Part shown: in pieces, positions 6,403 through 14,845 of the stretch
How the letters are laid out: the number at the start of each line of letters is the position of its first letter
How positions within the stretch are numbered: position 1 is the stretch's first letter
Source: an uncultured Clostridia bacterium
GTDB lineage: Bacteria > Bacillota > Clostridia > Christensenellales > Aristaeellaceae
DNA length: 15,134 bases
Assembly: GCA_937907055.1 (NCBI GenBank)
Contig: CALCTW010000062.1
Span: forward strand, 1-15,134
Reading direction: 5' to 3'
Made by a program: the position numbers and the translations under genes
The notes under the pieces: generated by a model
What the model was told of the DNA's origin: nothing
Database searches by the model: none
What the model saw: only the letters and a program-made list of their open reading frames with translations

Positions 6403-7452
6403 TCAGATCCGTTTGGCCAGGATCTCCGGATTCACGGCGTAAAGGATCGCCGTTTCACGGTCCAGCCTGCGCTCACGCACCAGGCGTGTCAGTTCGTTAT
6501 CCATTGACAGCATGCCGGGGCCGCCCGCGTAGATCGCGTTATCGATCTGATGGGTATGACCGTCCCGGATCATGTTACGGATGGCGGGATTGACCGTCAT
6601 CACCTCAAACACCGGCACCAGCCCACCGTCGGCAGTCCTGATCAGGCGCTGCGATACCACAGCCTTCAGCACCATGGACATCTGCACACGCACCTGCGGC
6701 TGCTGTTCCGCCGGGAACACATCCAGAATACGGTCGATCGTCTTGGCCGCGCCCACCGTATGCAGGCTGCTCAGCAGCAGATGCCCGGTCTCCGCCGCGG
6801 TGATCGCCGTGCGGATGGTATCCAGATCACGCATTTCGCCCAGCATGATCACATCCGGCGCCTGACGCAGCACAGCGCGGATCGCGCGGGAAAAACTGGG
6901 CGCGTCGCCCGGCACCTCACGCTGGGATACCAGCGATTTTTTATGCGGATGCAGATACTCGATCGGATCCTCGATCGTCACGATATGCCCGCTGCGCTCG
7001 CTGTTGATCTTGTCCACCATACAGGCCAGCGTGGTGCTCTTGCCGCTGCCGGCCGGGCCGGTCACCAGCACCATGCCGCCGCGCAATTCAGCCAGATCTG
7101 TCACCTGAGAGGGAATATTCATCGTTTTCGCGTCCGGCAGACCAAACGCCACCACGCGGCAGGTCGCCGCCATCGTGCCGCGCTGACGGTACGCGTTGCA
7201 GCGGAAACGGCTCAGTTCCCGTACGGCAAAGGAGAAATCATCGTCTCCCTCTTCCTCCAGCACGGTCATGTCACGTTCCGCCAGGGCATAGATCTGCCTG
7301 ACCAGTTCTTCCGTATCCGCGGGCTTCATACGAATATCATCCAGGGTCTTCAGCACGCCGTTCACCTTCGCGGTCACAGCGCTGCCCGGAATAATAAAGA
7401 CATCCGAACCGCCGCAATCCAGCACGGCCTTCAGGATCTGCCTCAGTTCCAT
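6403..7452 (-). CDS. pilT: PilT-like type IV filament ATPase
   Basis: This is a 349-residue secretion-superfamily hexameric ATPase that powers cytoplasmic filament dynamics at the membrane. Walker A is GPAGSGKST at 132-140, the Asp box VTIEDPIEYLH at 158-168, Walker B VIMLGEMRD at 201-209 and the His box LLLSSLHTVGA at 225-235. AIRNMIRDG at 290-298 matches the AIRNLIRE motif diagnostic of PilT retraction ATPases. The length also fits PilT (about 345 residues). It lacks the long N-terminal domains and the tetracysteine zinc site of PilB/GspE. The start at 7452 overlaps the previous gene by 10 nt, implying translational coupling; its own ribosome site (GATGAGG) is weak. It is the only ATPase in this operon, so either a PilB partner is encoded elsewhere or this enzyme is the sole motor. 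Confidence 0.92.
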   Translation of the reverse strand: MELRQILKAVLDCGGSDVFIIPGSAVTAKVNGVLKTLDDIRMKPADTEELVRQIYALAERDMTVLEEEGDDDFSFAVRELSRFRCNAYRQRGTMAATCRVVAFGLPDAKTMNIPSQVTDLAELRGGMVLVTGPAGSGKSTTLACMVDKINSERSGHIVTIEDPIEYLHPHKKSLVSQREVPGDAPSFSRAIRAVLRQAPDVIMLGEMRDLDTIRTAITAAETGHLLLSSLHTVGAAKTIDRILDVFPAEQQPQVRVQMSMVLKAVVSQRLIRTADGGLVPVFEVMTVNPAIRNMIRDGHTHQIDNAIYAGGPGMLSMDNELTRLVRERRLDRETAILYAVNPEILAKRI

Positions 7453-7886
7453 TCCTCATCCCCCGTTTCATTCGTATTCACGCTTTTATACACTTTTTCC
7501 GTCCATTGGAGGCGCGGCGTCGTCCCTTCCGGCTGCAATTGCACCGCGCAGGAGAGGAGCATGCCGTATTCTTCATCTGCTTCCGTCCACCGGATCCGGT
7601 CATCCTCCATCGTCATCCCGTCCGGCAGGCTGTCCCGCGTAACTGTCTGCCCGTTTTGCCGCAGATCGCACACAAGCTGATCCAGTTCCTGATAACGATG
7701 CTCCGCCTGCGTGTTCAGGCGATAATAGACCTGTGTCATTTCAAGGCCGCGGTCGGTCAGCTTGCTGTCATTCCTCGCGGAGACCGCCGCCAGCACGGCC
7801 AGAATGCCCAGAATGACCACCAGGATGACCAGGATCAATGTCACGGCTCCGGGGCCGATCCCCCTGCTCTTTCGTTTTTCACTCAT
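7443..7886 (-). CDS. Single-pass membrane protein, possible ComGG/GspK-like minor pseudopilin
   Basis: The ATG at 7886 is preferred over an in-frame TTG at 7889, because GGAGG at 7894-7898 is 7 nt from the ATG but only 4 nt from the TTG. The ATG shares one base with the stop of the upstream gene (TGATG). The 147-residue product has a basic N-terminus, then GIGPGAVTL running into a hydrophobic helix (about 13-34), then a mostly helical polar region (MTQVYYRLNTQAEHRYQELD). It ends with a short beta-rich part containing a single Cys. The GPGAVTL start loosely recalls a prepilin cleavage site, but there is no glutamate at position 5. The pseudopilin assignment rests on context and architecture only; the sequence alone would be hypothetical. 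Confidence 0.7.
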   Translation of the reverse strand: MSEKRKSRGIGPGAVTLILVILVVILGILAVLAAVSARNDSKLTDRGLEMTQVYYRLNTQAEHRYQELDQLVCDLRQNGQTVTRDSLPDGMTMEDDRIRWTEADEEYGMLLSCAVQLQPEGTTPRLQWTEKVYKSVNTNETGDEEWN

Positions 7887-7898
7887 CAAGGGGCCTCC
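7886..7898 (-). promoter_or_regulatory. Shine-Dalgarno and stop-start overlap deciding the 7886 start
   Basis: AAGGAGG ends at 7894 and lies inside the last codons of the upstream gene, followed after CCCCT by TGATG. The overlap of stop and start suggests reinitiation coupling of the two small pilin-like genes. Confidence 0.7.
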
Positions 7899-8305
7899 TT
7901 CGGGAAGAAGCGGTCGATGGGCAGTTCAAACAGTTTTTCTGTCCTCTGCGCCCCGTTCAGTTCGGTTCCGGTCACGGAACACAGGCGCATGGTGCCGGTC
8001 GCGCCTTCGGAGAACGCCACCTTCACCTGCAGCAGCGCGTTGTTTTCTCCGCGCTCCCAGATTCCCGATGCCGTGTTTTGCGCAAATCCGCGCTCTGTCA
8101 GCAATTCTTCGGCATCATCCGCCGCGTACAGCCGCTCCGCCGTTTCCTGCGCTTCAGCCAGCAGCGCCGCCCGTCTTTCCGTGCGTCCGGTCAGTTCCCA
8201 CGCGCCGGCAAATACCTTCACGATCGCCGCGGAGGCGATGGCAAAGAACAAAAGCGCGATCAGGATCTCCAGCAGCAGCGTATTCGCGCGATCTCTTTCC
8301 TTCAT
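7886..8305 (-). CDS. Pilin-like minor pseudopilin (PilV/GspI type), non-canonical cleavage site
   Basis: The 139-residue protein has a basic N-terminus (MKERDRAN), then TLLLEILIALLFFAIASAA, which strongly resembles the type IV prepilin N-terminal helix with its E5 (here E13). The expected -1 glycine is missing: aligning on E13 puts Asn8 at -1. Processing by a standard prepilin peptidase is therefore uncertain. After the helix come an Arg/Ala/Glu-rich amphipathic helix (TERRAALLAEAQETAERLYA) and a short beta region, the usual minor pseudopilin layout. Its ribosome site is a modest AAAGG 8 nt upstream. It follows the previous gene by 22 nt and overlaps the next by one base. A PilV/GspI-like tip subunit is the best guess. 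Confidence 0.75.
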   Translation of the reverse strand: MKERDRANTLLLEILIALLFFAIASAAIVKVFAGAWELTGRTERRAALLAEAQETAERLYAADDAEELLTERGFAQNTASGIWERGENNALLQVKVAFSEGATGTMRLCSVTGTELNGAQRTEKLFELPIDRFFPKEAP

Positions 8306-8327
8306 TGTTTTCGCCTTTCCCGTCCGT

Positions 8328-8807
8328 TCATTCGGTCTTCACAGCCACAGCGGCGCGGATCACTTCGCCTCCCGGCAGCGTGACGGCCACATCCAGCAAT
8401 CCATCCTCCAACAGCAGCGACAGGCTTTCCGCTGCGCACACTGCCTCGCCGCGTCCGCCCTGCAGGGCTTTTTCAAGGTTGGAGGTGTATACCTGCATCA
8501 GCTTTCCACGCTCGCAGTACAGCACCATGTAATAATCTTCGCCGTCTTCCCGGCCGCACAGGATCAGGGTATCGCTCTCCGCTCCCTTTTCCACGCGCAC
8601 GCCGCCGTTCCGGTCACCCGCGTGGATGGTATTCACGATAAACGCCCGCGCAAGGCGCGCATCATTGTGTTTTTCGCTCACATCCACGATATTCTTATAC
8701 ACCTGCGCCGAAAAAAGCACGGTCAGGATCGCCATCACGGCAAAAAGACCGATCAGCAGATAGACGAACAGGCGGTGCACAGAGTGCTGTCTTTTATCAT
8801 TCAGCAT
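8328..8807 (-). CDS. Single-pass protein, probable DUF4860 / ComGF-like minor pseudopilin
   Basis: The start is the ATG at 8807, giving 159 residues. The ORF can be extended upstream to 8957, but that extension overlaps the preceding gene and has no comparable ribosome site. The N-terminus RQHSVHRLFVYLLIGLFAV runs into one membrane helix (about 13-35), followed by AQVYKNIVDVSEKHNDARLA. This pattern matches what I recall of the DUF4860 family found in Clostridia filament loci. The rest is beta-rich (YYMVLYCERGKLMQVYTS, then DGLLDVAVTLPGGE), the strand pattern of ComGF/GspJ-like minor pseudopilins. The family name is from memory and should be treated as probable. There is no prepilin cleavage motif. 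It lies 4 nt after the stop of the previous gene. Confidence 0.75.
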   Translation of the reverse strand: MLNDKRQHSVHRLFVYLLIGLFAVMAILTVLFSAQVYKNIVDVSEKHNDARLARAFIVNTIHAGDRNGGVRVEKGAESDTLILCGREDGEDYYMVLYCERGKLMQVYTSNLEKALQGGRGEAVCAAESLSLLLEDGLLDVAVTLPGGEVIRAAVAVKTE

Positions 8808-8819
8808 GCTGTCACCTCC
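8808..8819 (-). promoter_or_regulatory. Shine-Dalgarno embedded in the upstream stop region, deciding the 8807 start
   Basis: GGAGGTGA (core 8815-8819) includes the TGA stop of the upstream gene (8812-8814) and lies 7 nt before the ATG at 8807. This is an ideal site, and it ties translation of this gene to the end of its neighbour. Confidence 0.8.
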
Positions 8820-9108
8820 GCCCCTCGACCGAGATATCGGGCAGCTGGTTTTCCGCCCAGCTGTCATAGCGCACCGTATACGAAGCCTCATCATAACTGA
8901 GCCCGTAATGCGCACGCAGATAAGCCAGATCCGGCGGATACACGCCCTCCGTGGCAAAGCAGGTCAGCGCCGCGCGGCGCACCGCGTCATACACGATCTG
9001 TCTGGCGGATTCCGCGCTCTTTTGGGAGATATACCCCATCAGCAGCACTGTCAGCAGGATCAGAACGGCTAAAGCCGCGATCACTTTTACAGGGATCTTT
9101 TTTTTCAT
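8812..9108 (-). CDS. Small single-pass pilin-like protein
   Basis: The 98-residue protein has a tri-lysine N-terminus, one hydrophobic helix (about 8-25) and an amphipathic helix (ESARQIVYDAVRRAALTCF). ATEGVYPPDLAYLRAHYGL follows, recalling the segment after the long helix in GspG/ComGC-type pseudopilins, where a GxYP motif is common. It has no prepilin leader glycine or E5. The ribosome site is imperfect: GGGG 4 nt upstream, or AAAGGAG about 13 nt upstream. It lies 95 nt after the GspF/PilC gene, the widest gap inside the operon, and I find no convincing terminator or promoter in that gap. It could be the main subunit or a tip subunit of the filament. The function is inferred from context. 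Confidence 0.7.
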   Translation of the reverse strand: MKKKIPVKVIAALAVLILLTVLLMGYISQKSAESARQIVYDAVRRAALTCFATEGVYPPDLAYLRAHYGLSYDEASYTVRYDSWAENQLPDISVEGRR

Positions 9109-9203
9109 ATCGCCCCGGCCGCTCCTTTCCTCGATTCTCGTTCACGATCAGTCAATCAGTTAATGAATCCTCAAAATACAGTGTTTTCCGGCAAATCCGG
9201 TCC

Positions 9204-10265
9204 TCACAGCATGCTGGTCAGCACGCCCGTTACAGGCAGCATCACAGCCAGCAGCACCGCGCCGGCCACAACGGCCAGCAGCGCCACCATGGTGGGCTCA
9301 ATGATGCCGATCAGGTGCGCGATCCGGCTCTCCGCCTCTTCCTCGCACAGCGCGGCCACCTTGCTCATCACCGTGTCACCGCGTCCGGCGGCCACGCCCA
9401 CGCGGATCATTCTGGTGTGCAGTTCGTCAAAGATGCCGCTCTGCTCCAGCGCGTCAGAGAAACTCTCGCCCTGCTCCGTCTTTTCCCGGATGGCGTTCAC
9501 GCGGCCCGCGGTCTCTTCATCCTCCGGCACCAGCGCGGTCATCCGCAGCGCTTCCTCAATGGGGAAACCGCCCGACAGCATCAGGCTGAGCACACCCGCC
9601 ACGCGGGAAGCGGACAGCACACGGCGCAGACGGATCACAGCAGGCGCGATACGGCCCAGCAGCCGCAGAACATGTCCGCGCTTCCTGGTTTTCAGCAGCG
9701 CCAGACACACGCCTCCGGCCAGCAGCGCCAGACAGGTCAGGATCATGACCGCCCAGCCCAGCACGGAGCCTACGCGCATCAAAGTCATGCCGGTCGAGCT
9801 CATCGTCACGCCCATGCCGCGGATCACCTGATCGAAGACCGGGATCACCTTCCACAGGATCACGAAGATGATCACCACAAGGATCCCGCCCAGCATCAGC
9901 GGATAGGTCACCGCGTTGCCGATGGTCTCCCGGATGCGGCCCTCGCGCTCATAATACGCGCTCAGGGCATTCATCACTTCCTCCAGGTGGCCGCTCTGCT
10001 CGCCGACCCCCACCATTTCGGTCAGATACTTCGGCCAGCGCTCATCCGCCTTCAGGGCATCATACAGGTTGCCGGTCACCATGATCTCTTCCGCAAGCTT
10101 CGCGATCATGCCGCCCATGGCACCGGCAGGGGCCTCTTCCTTGCTGATCAGCGTACCGATCCCGTCATAAAGCGGAATGCCCGCGCTGAGCAGCAGAGCC
10201 ACCTGCGCGCAGAAAGCGCTCAGCTCCTCCGGGGTCACAGCCATGTTTTTACGTTCTTTCTTCAT
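9204..10265 (-). CDS. Type IV filament / type II secretion inner-membrane platform protein (GspF/PilC)
   Basis: The 353-residue polytopic protein is the membrane platform that couples the ATPase to filament assembly. It has two tandem GspF domains: residues about 15-138 (FCAQVALLLSAGIPL, then GVGEQSGHLEEVM) and about 222-344 (RVAGVLSLMLSGGFPIEEAL, then IRVGVAAGRGDTV). Membrane segments lie near 120-143, 166-191 and 322-346, the usual topology. Length is slightly short of PilC (about 400) and typical of ComGB/GspF. GGAG 7 nt before the start is fused to the TAA of the transglutaminase gene (TAAGGAG), so the two are probably cotranslated. The family assignment is firm. Whether it works in pili, DNA uptake or protein export cannot be told from sequence. 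Confidence 0.92.
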   Translation of the reverse strand: MKKERKNMAVTPEELSAFCAQVALLLSAGIPLYDGIGTLISKEEAPAGAMGGMIAKLAEEIMVTGNLYDALKADERWPKYLTEMVGVGEQSGHLEEVMNALSAYYEREGRIRETIGNAVTYPLMLGGILVVIIFVILWKVIPVFDQVIRGMGVTMSSTGMTLMRVGSVLGWAVMILTCLALLAGGVCLALLKTRKRGHVLRLLGRIAPAVIRLRRVLSASRVAGVLSLMLSGGFPIEEALRMTALVPEDEETAGRVNAIREKTEQGESFSDALEQSGIFDELHTRMIRVGVAAGRGDTVMSKVAALCEEEAESRIAHLIGIIEPTMVALLAVVAGAVLLAVMLPVTGVLTSML

Positions 10266-10276
10266 CGCCGGTCTCC

Positions 10277-11092
10277 TTAATAATACCGCTCTACAGAGTA
10301 ATTCTTCACATTGACCACACCGCCCACCGCGGCTGTCGGATCATACATATATTCCTTGCCGTCAATCACGGCGATCACCCACGCGTGATAATTCTTATCC
10401 GCGTAGCCGATCATGATCCTGGCATGCACGCCCTGAGAACGAAGCATGGCCACCGTGAGCGCGGCCAGATCCTGACAGATACCGCGCTTCTTCGTGAAGG
10501 TGCCGTCGATATCCGGCATCTCGCCGGATTTGGCGGTCACAGCCTTCACAAAATCGTATACATAATTGCGCGTCACATAATTGCAAACGGCGTCATAGAT
10601 GGCTTTTTCATCAGTCAGCCCCGCGCACAGGGTATCCGCCTCCAGCACCGCCAAAGTCGTTTCATCGTAGTTCACATACTGGTTGGGATACAGGAACGCG
10701 GCTTCAGGATCCTTCATGCTCGCCTGGAAGACCGCCATGCCTTCTTCGGAATACTTGTTGCCGCTCACCTGTTTATACAGCACCACCGTGTAGGTGCCGC
10801 TGCCGAACTGGAGCGGAAATACTTCATAATCACCCTTGCCGTTGTAATCGTATGTCAGGGTATTGTCACCGTAGCGCACACGCAGCTTGTAGCGCTTCTC
10901 ACTGGCGGTGCATTTGATCATGATGTAACCATCATCCGCGTTGCTGTAATCCACCGTCAGCGGCAGATCGCGGATCACCTTATCGCCGTTTGCCTCCGGC
11001 CAGAGCCGCTCCGCCAGCGCGAAGACCGCGCCCGCGATAAAAATGAGTACAAGAAGAGCCGCTGCCCGGCGTTTATTCATTTTTTCAAACAT
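10277..11092 (-). CDS. Membrane-anchored transglutaminase-like (papain-fold) protein
   Basis: This 271-residue protein has one N-terminal membrane helix (about 10-27) after a basic start, so its domain is probably extracytoplasmic. Residues about 45-125 form a beta-rich region (YIMIKCTASEKRYKLRVRYG, then GTYTVVLYKQV). Residues about 160-271 carry the transglutaminase core: C206 in RGICQDLAAL, H236 in YHAWV and D251 in YDPTAA, the expected catalytic triad. Bacterial members act as proteases, cross-linking enzymes or peptidases, so the reaction here is not known. It is the first gene of the filament operon, directly behind the promoter at 11130-11158. GGAGG precedes the ATG by 7 nt, and the GspF gene follows after 11 nt. 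Processing or cross-linking of the filament or of surface proteins is an attractive inference. Confidence 0.88.
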   Translation of the reverse strand: MFEKMNKRRAAALLVLIFIAGAVFALAERLWPEANGDKVIRDLPLTVDYSNADDGYIMIKCTASEKRYKLRVRYGDNTLTYDYNGKGDYEVFPLQFGSGTYTVVLYKQVSGNKYSEEGMAVFQASMKDPEAAFLYPNQYVNYDETTLAVLEADTLCAGLTDEKAIYDAVCNYVTRNYVYDFVKAVTAKSGEMPDIDGTFTKKRGICQDLAALTVAMLRSQGVHARIMIGYADKNYHAWVIAVIDGKEYMYDPTAAVGGVVNVKNYSVERYY

Positions 11093-11129
11093 CGCGGCCC
11101 TCCTTTTTCAATATACTTCTCCACGTTCG

Positions 11130-11158
11130 AGTATAGCACACCCGCGCGGCGTTTTCAA
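11130..11158 (-). promoter_or_regulatory. Sigma-A promoter of the filament operon
   Basis: On the minus strand TTGAAA (11153-11158) is followed by exactly 17 nt and TATACT (11130-11135), extended by TGC just upstream. The start is predicted near 11123, giving a leader of about 30 nt. A/T tracts further upstream (11200-11225) may act as an UP element. Confidence 0.85.
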
Positions 11159-11165
11159 CCGATAA

Positions 11166-11208
11166 TTACACAAATAGTGCATCATAAGACAGTTTCGTGT
11201 AATTTTTT
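11166..11208. repeat. Inverted repeat upstream of the filament promoter
   Basis: TTACACAAA (11166-11174) pairs with TTTCGTGTAA (11193-11202) with one bulged C across an 18-nt loop, followed on the plus strand by a run of T. It lies just upstream of the -35 of the filament promoter and could be an operator or UP-region structure. A plus-strand terminator role is unlikely because no plus-strand gene ends here. Confidence 0.35.
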
Positions 11209-11289
11209 TGATGAATTTTTTTATATTTCCGACGGAACGCGCTGACCCGGACGCGCAAAAAACGCTGTTCCTCCCGAAAGAAAGGGATC

Positions 11290-11332
11290 AAAAAACGCCG
11301 GCAGAGAAAAGAAAGTGTTTCTCCGTCAGCGT
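11290..11332 (-). terminator. Intrinsic terminator after the macro-domain gene
   Basis: Arms at 11295-11309 and 11318-11332 pair over about 15 bp in minus-strand RNA, with two G-U wobbles and one A/C mismatch, around an 8-nt loop. TTTTTT follows immediately on the minus strand. It lies 37 nt past the stop at 11370 and separates the right-hand genes from the filament operon. Confidence 0.85.
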
Positions 11333-11369
11333 ATTTTGATTCTGTTTTCCGTGAACGCGGCTGAAGATA

Positions 11370-12533
11370 TCAGGTCACCGCGTTGCCCAGCTGCACCTGA
11401 TCATAGGCGTACAGACTCTCATTGATCGCGTAGATATTGTAAAAACGGCGGCCGATGTAGAAACGGATGATCACATCGGCGATCTCAGCCGGAGAGAAGG
11501 CGTAGCCGGCCTTCATCAGCAGCTCCTCCGTTTCCGCCAGATCCAGCCGCAGCGAAACGGCGAAGGAAAGCACAGTCATTTTGCCCGGATGATACCCCGG
11601 CTGGTTCTTGATCTTGTTAAAGAGGCGGCGGTCCTGGTTCGCGCCGGTGTAGCATTCCGCGTCTGTCATGCCGCTCTCATCGATCTTTCTGAGCAGCATG
11701 TCCCGGAAGCTCTCCCCCAGATGATCGATATGCTCCTCCAGACCGGAGATCCCCGTCTCCGCCGCGGGAACCGGACAGGAAAGCGGCGCGGTCTTCGCGG
11801 CCTTTTTGCCGGGGAAAGCAAGCGATTTGGGCAGCGCAAGCTCCCGCAGCCCCTTTTTCTTCGGCGCAGCGGAATAACTCCTGCTTTCCGGGATCGGGGC
11901 CGCGTCCATGCATACATACTCATTCAGCGCTTCAGCGTCCGCGGACGCTGAATAAGGCAGCATCGCGTCTTCAAAGCGTTCGCGGCGTCTTTCATTCGTG
12001 TGCGCGCGCGCGTAGTTATCATCGATGAATTCGCGCAGTTCCCGGATCAGCGCGGCGTCCTCCAGCACCGTCTCACGGTCAAAGAGGACAAAGTATACGG
12101 TCATCTCATGGTCCAGCAGGAAACGGTTGACCTCATAGGTCGCTTCGATCATCGCTTCTTTTTTCGGATACCCGTACACACCGGTGGAGATCATGGGAAA
12201 GGCGATCGAAGCACAGCCGTGTTCCATGGCCAGATGCAGAGAATTGCGGTAGCAGCTCCTCAGCAGCTCCGCCTCGCCGTGATCGCCCCCCTGCCACACC
12301 GGTCCGACCGTATGGATGATGTATTTGCATTTCAGATCAAAGGCGGGCGTGATCCTGGTTTCTCCCGTCTTACAGCCGCCGAGACCTTCGCAGTATTCCC
12401 TCAGCCGCGGACCGGCCGCCCGATGGATCGCGCCGTCCACACCGCCTCCGCCGAGCAGGCTCGGCTTGGCCGCGTTGACGATCGCGTCGGTCTCCATCAG
12501 CGTAATATCCTGACGAATAAAGAGAACAGGCAT
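11370..12533 (-). CDS. Macro-domain (ADP-ribose-binding) protein fused to a C-terminal helical regulator-like module
   Basis: The 387-residue protein starts at 12533 with AAAGGAGG 6 nt upstream. Residues 1-170 are a macro domain of the O-acetyl-ADP-ribose deacetylase (YmdB-like) type. N20 lies in IVNAAKPSLLGGGG, GGGGVDGAIH (28-37) is the ligand loop, and the second loop STGVYGYPKKEA starts at residue 116. Residues about 175-270 are a low-complexity linker. Residues about 272-384 are a helical module (ESFRDMLLRKIDESGMTD, ANQDRRLFNKIKN, ELLMKAGYAFSPAEIADVII, ending near AYDQVQLG). I recognise this from Lachnospiraceae, both fused to macro domains and as stand-alone helix-turn-helix-like proteins. 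Binding or hydrolysis of ADP-ribose conjugates is family knowledge. The role of the C-terminal module is unknown. It lies 100 nt downstream of tex with no convincing own promoter, so cotranscription is possible. Confidence 0.88.
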   Translation of the reverse strand: MPVLFIRQDITLMETDAIVNAAKPSLLGGGGVDGAIHRAAGPRLREYCEGLGGCKTGETRITPAFDLKCKYIIHTVGPVWQGGDHGEAELLRSCYRNSLHLAMEHGCASIAFPMISTGVYGYPKKEAMIEATYEVNRFLLDHEMTVYFVLFDRETVLEDAALIRELREFIDDNYARAHTNERRRERFEDAMLPYSASADAEALNEYVCMDAAPIPESRSYSAAPKKKGLRELALPKSLAFPGKKAAKTAPLSCPVPAAETGISGLEEHIDHLGESFRDMLLRKIDESGMTDAECYTGANQDRRLFNKIKNQPGYHPGKMTVLSFAVSLRLDLAETEELLMKAGYAFSPAEIADVIIRFYIGRRFYNIYAINESLYAYDQVQLGNAVT

Positions 12534-12633
12534 GCTTTTCCTCCTTTACATCATTCGCGTCAAATACATCAGAAAGCACATCAAAAACGCATTAAACAGC
12601 ATCAAAACGGGGTTTATTTTCAGCCTTCCGGCA

Positions 12634-14793
<2,160 letters not shown>

Positions 14794-14845
14794 TGTCTCT
14801 ATTTCCTCTCATTTTCCGGTCACCGGCATGGAGCGACCATGTTGA

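Noticed and set aside
5123..8900. Several long plus-strand ORFs (5123-6442, 6550-7680, 7506-8900)
   Set aside because: All are antisense shadows of the regulator, PilT-like and pilin-like genes, with no motif and His/Gln/Arg-rich composition.
8328..8957. Longer 209-residue form of the DUF4860-like protein starting at 8957
   Set aside because: The extra 50 residues are Arg/Cys/Ile-rich, overlap the preceding gene in another frame, and lack the strong ribosome site present before 8807.
9109..9203. Internal promoter or terminator in the 95-nt gap of the filament operon
   Set aside because: Only a weak 4-bp CCGG hairpin and no -35/-10 pair with acceptable spacing were found.
11166..11208. Plus-strand intrinsic terminator
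   Set aside because: The stem is AT-rich with a bulge, and no plus-strand gene ends upstream of it. Kept only as an inverted repeat.
12534..12633. Promoter or terminator between tex and the macro-domain gene
   Set aside because: There are several TTGATG-like hexamers but none with a -10 at suitable spacing, and only a 3-bp GCC/GGC hairpin with no T-run.
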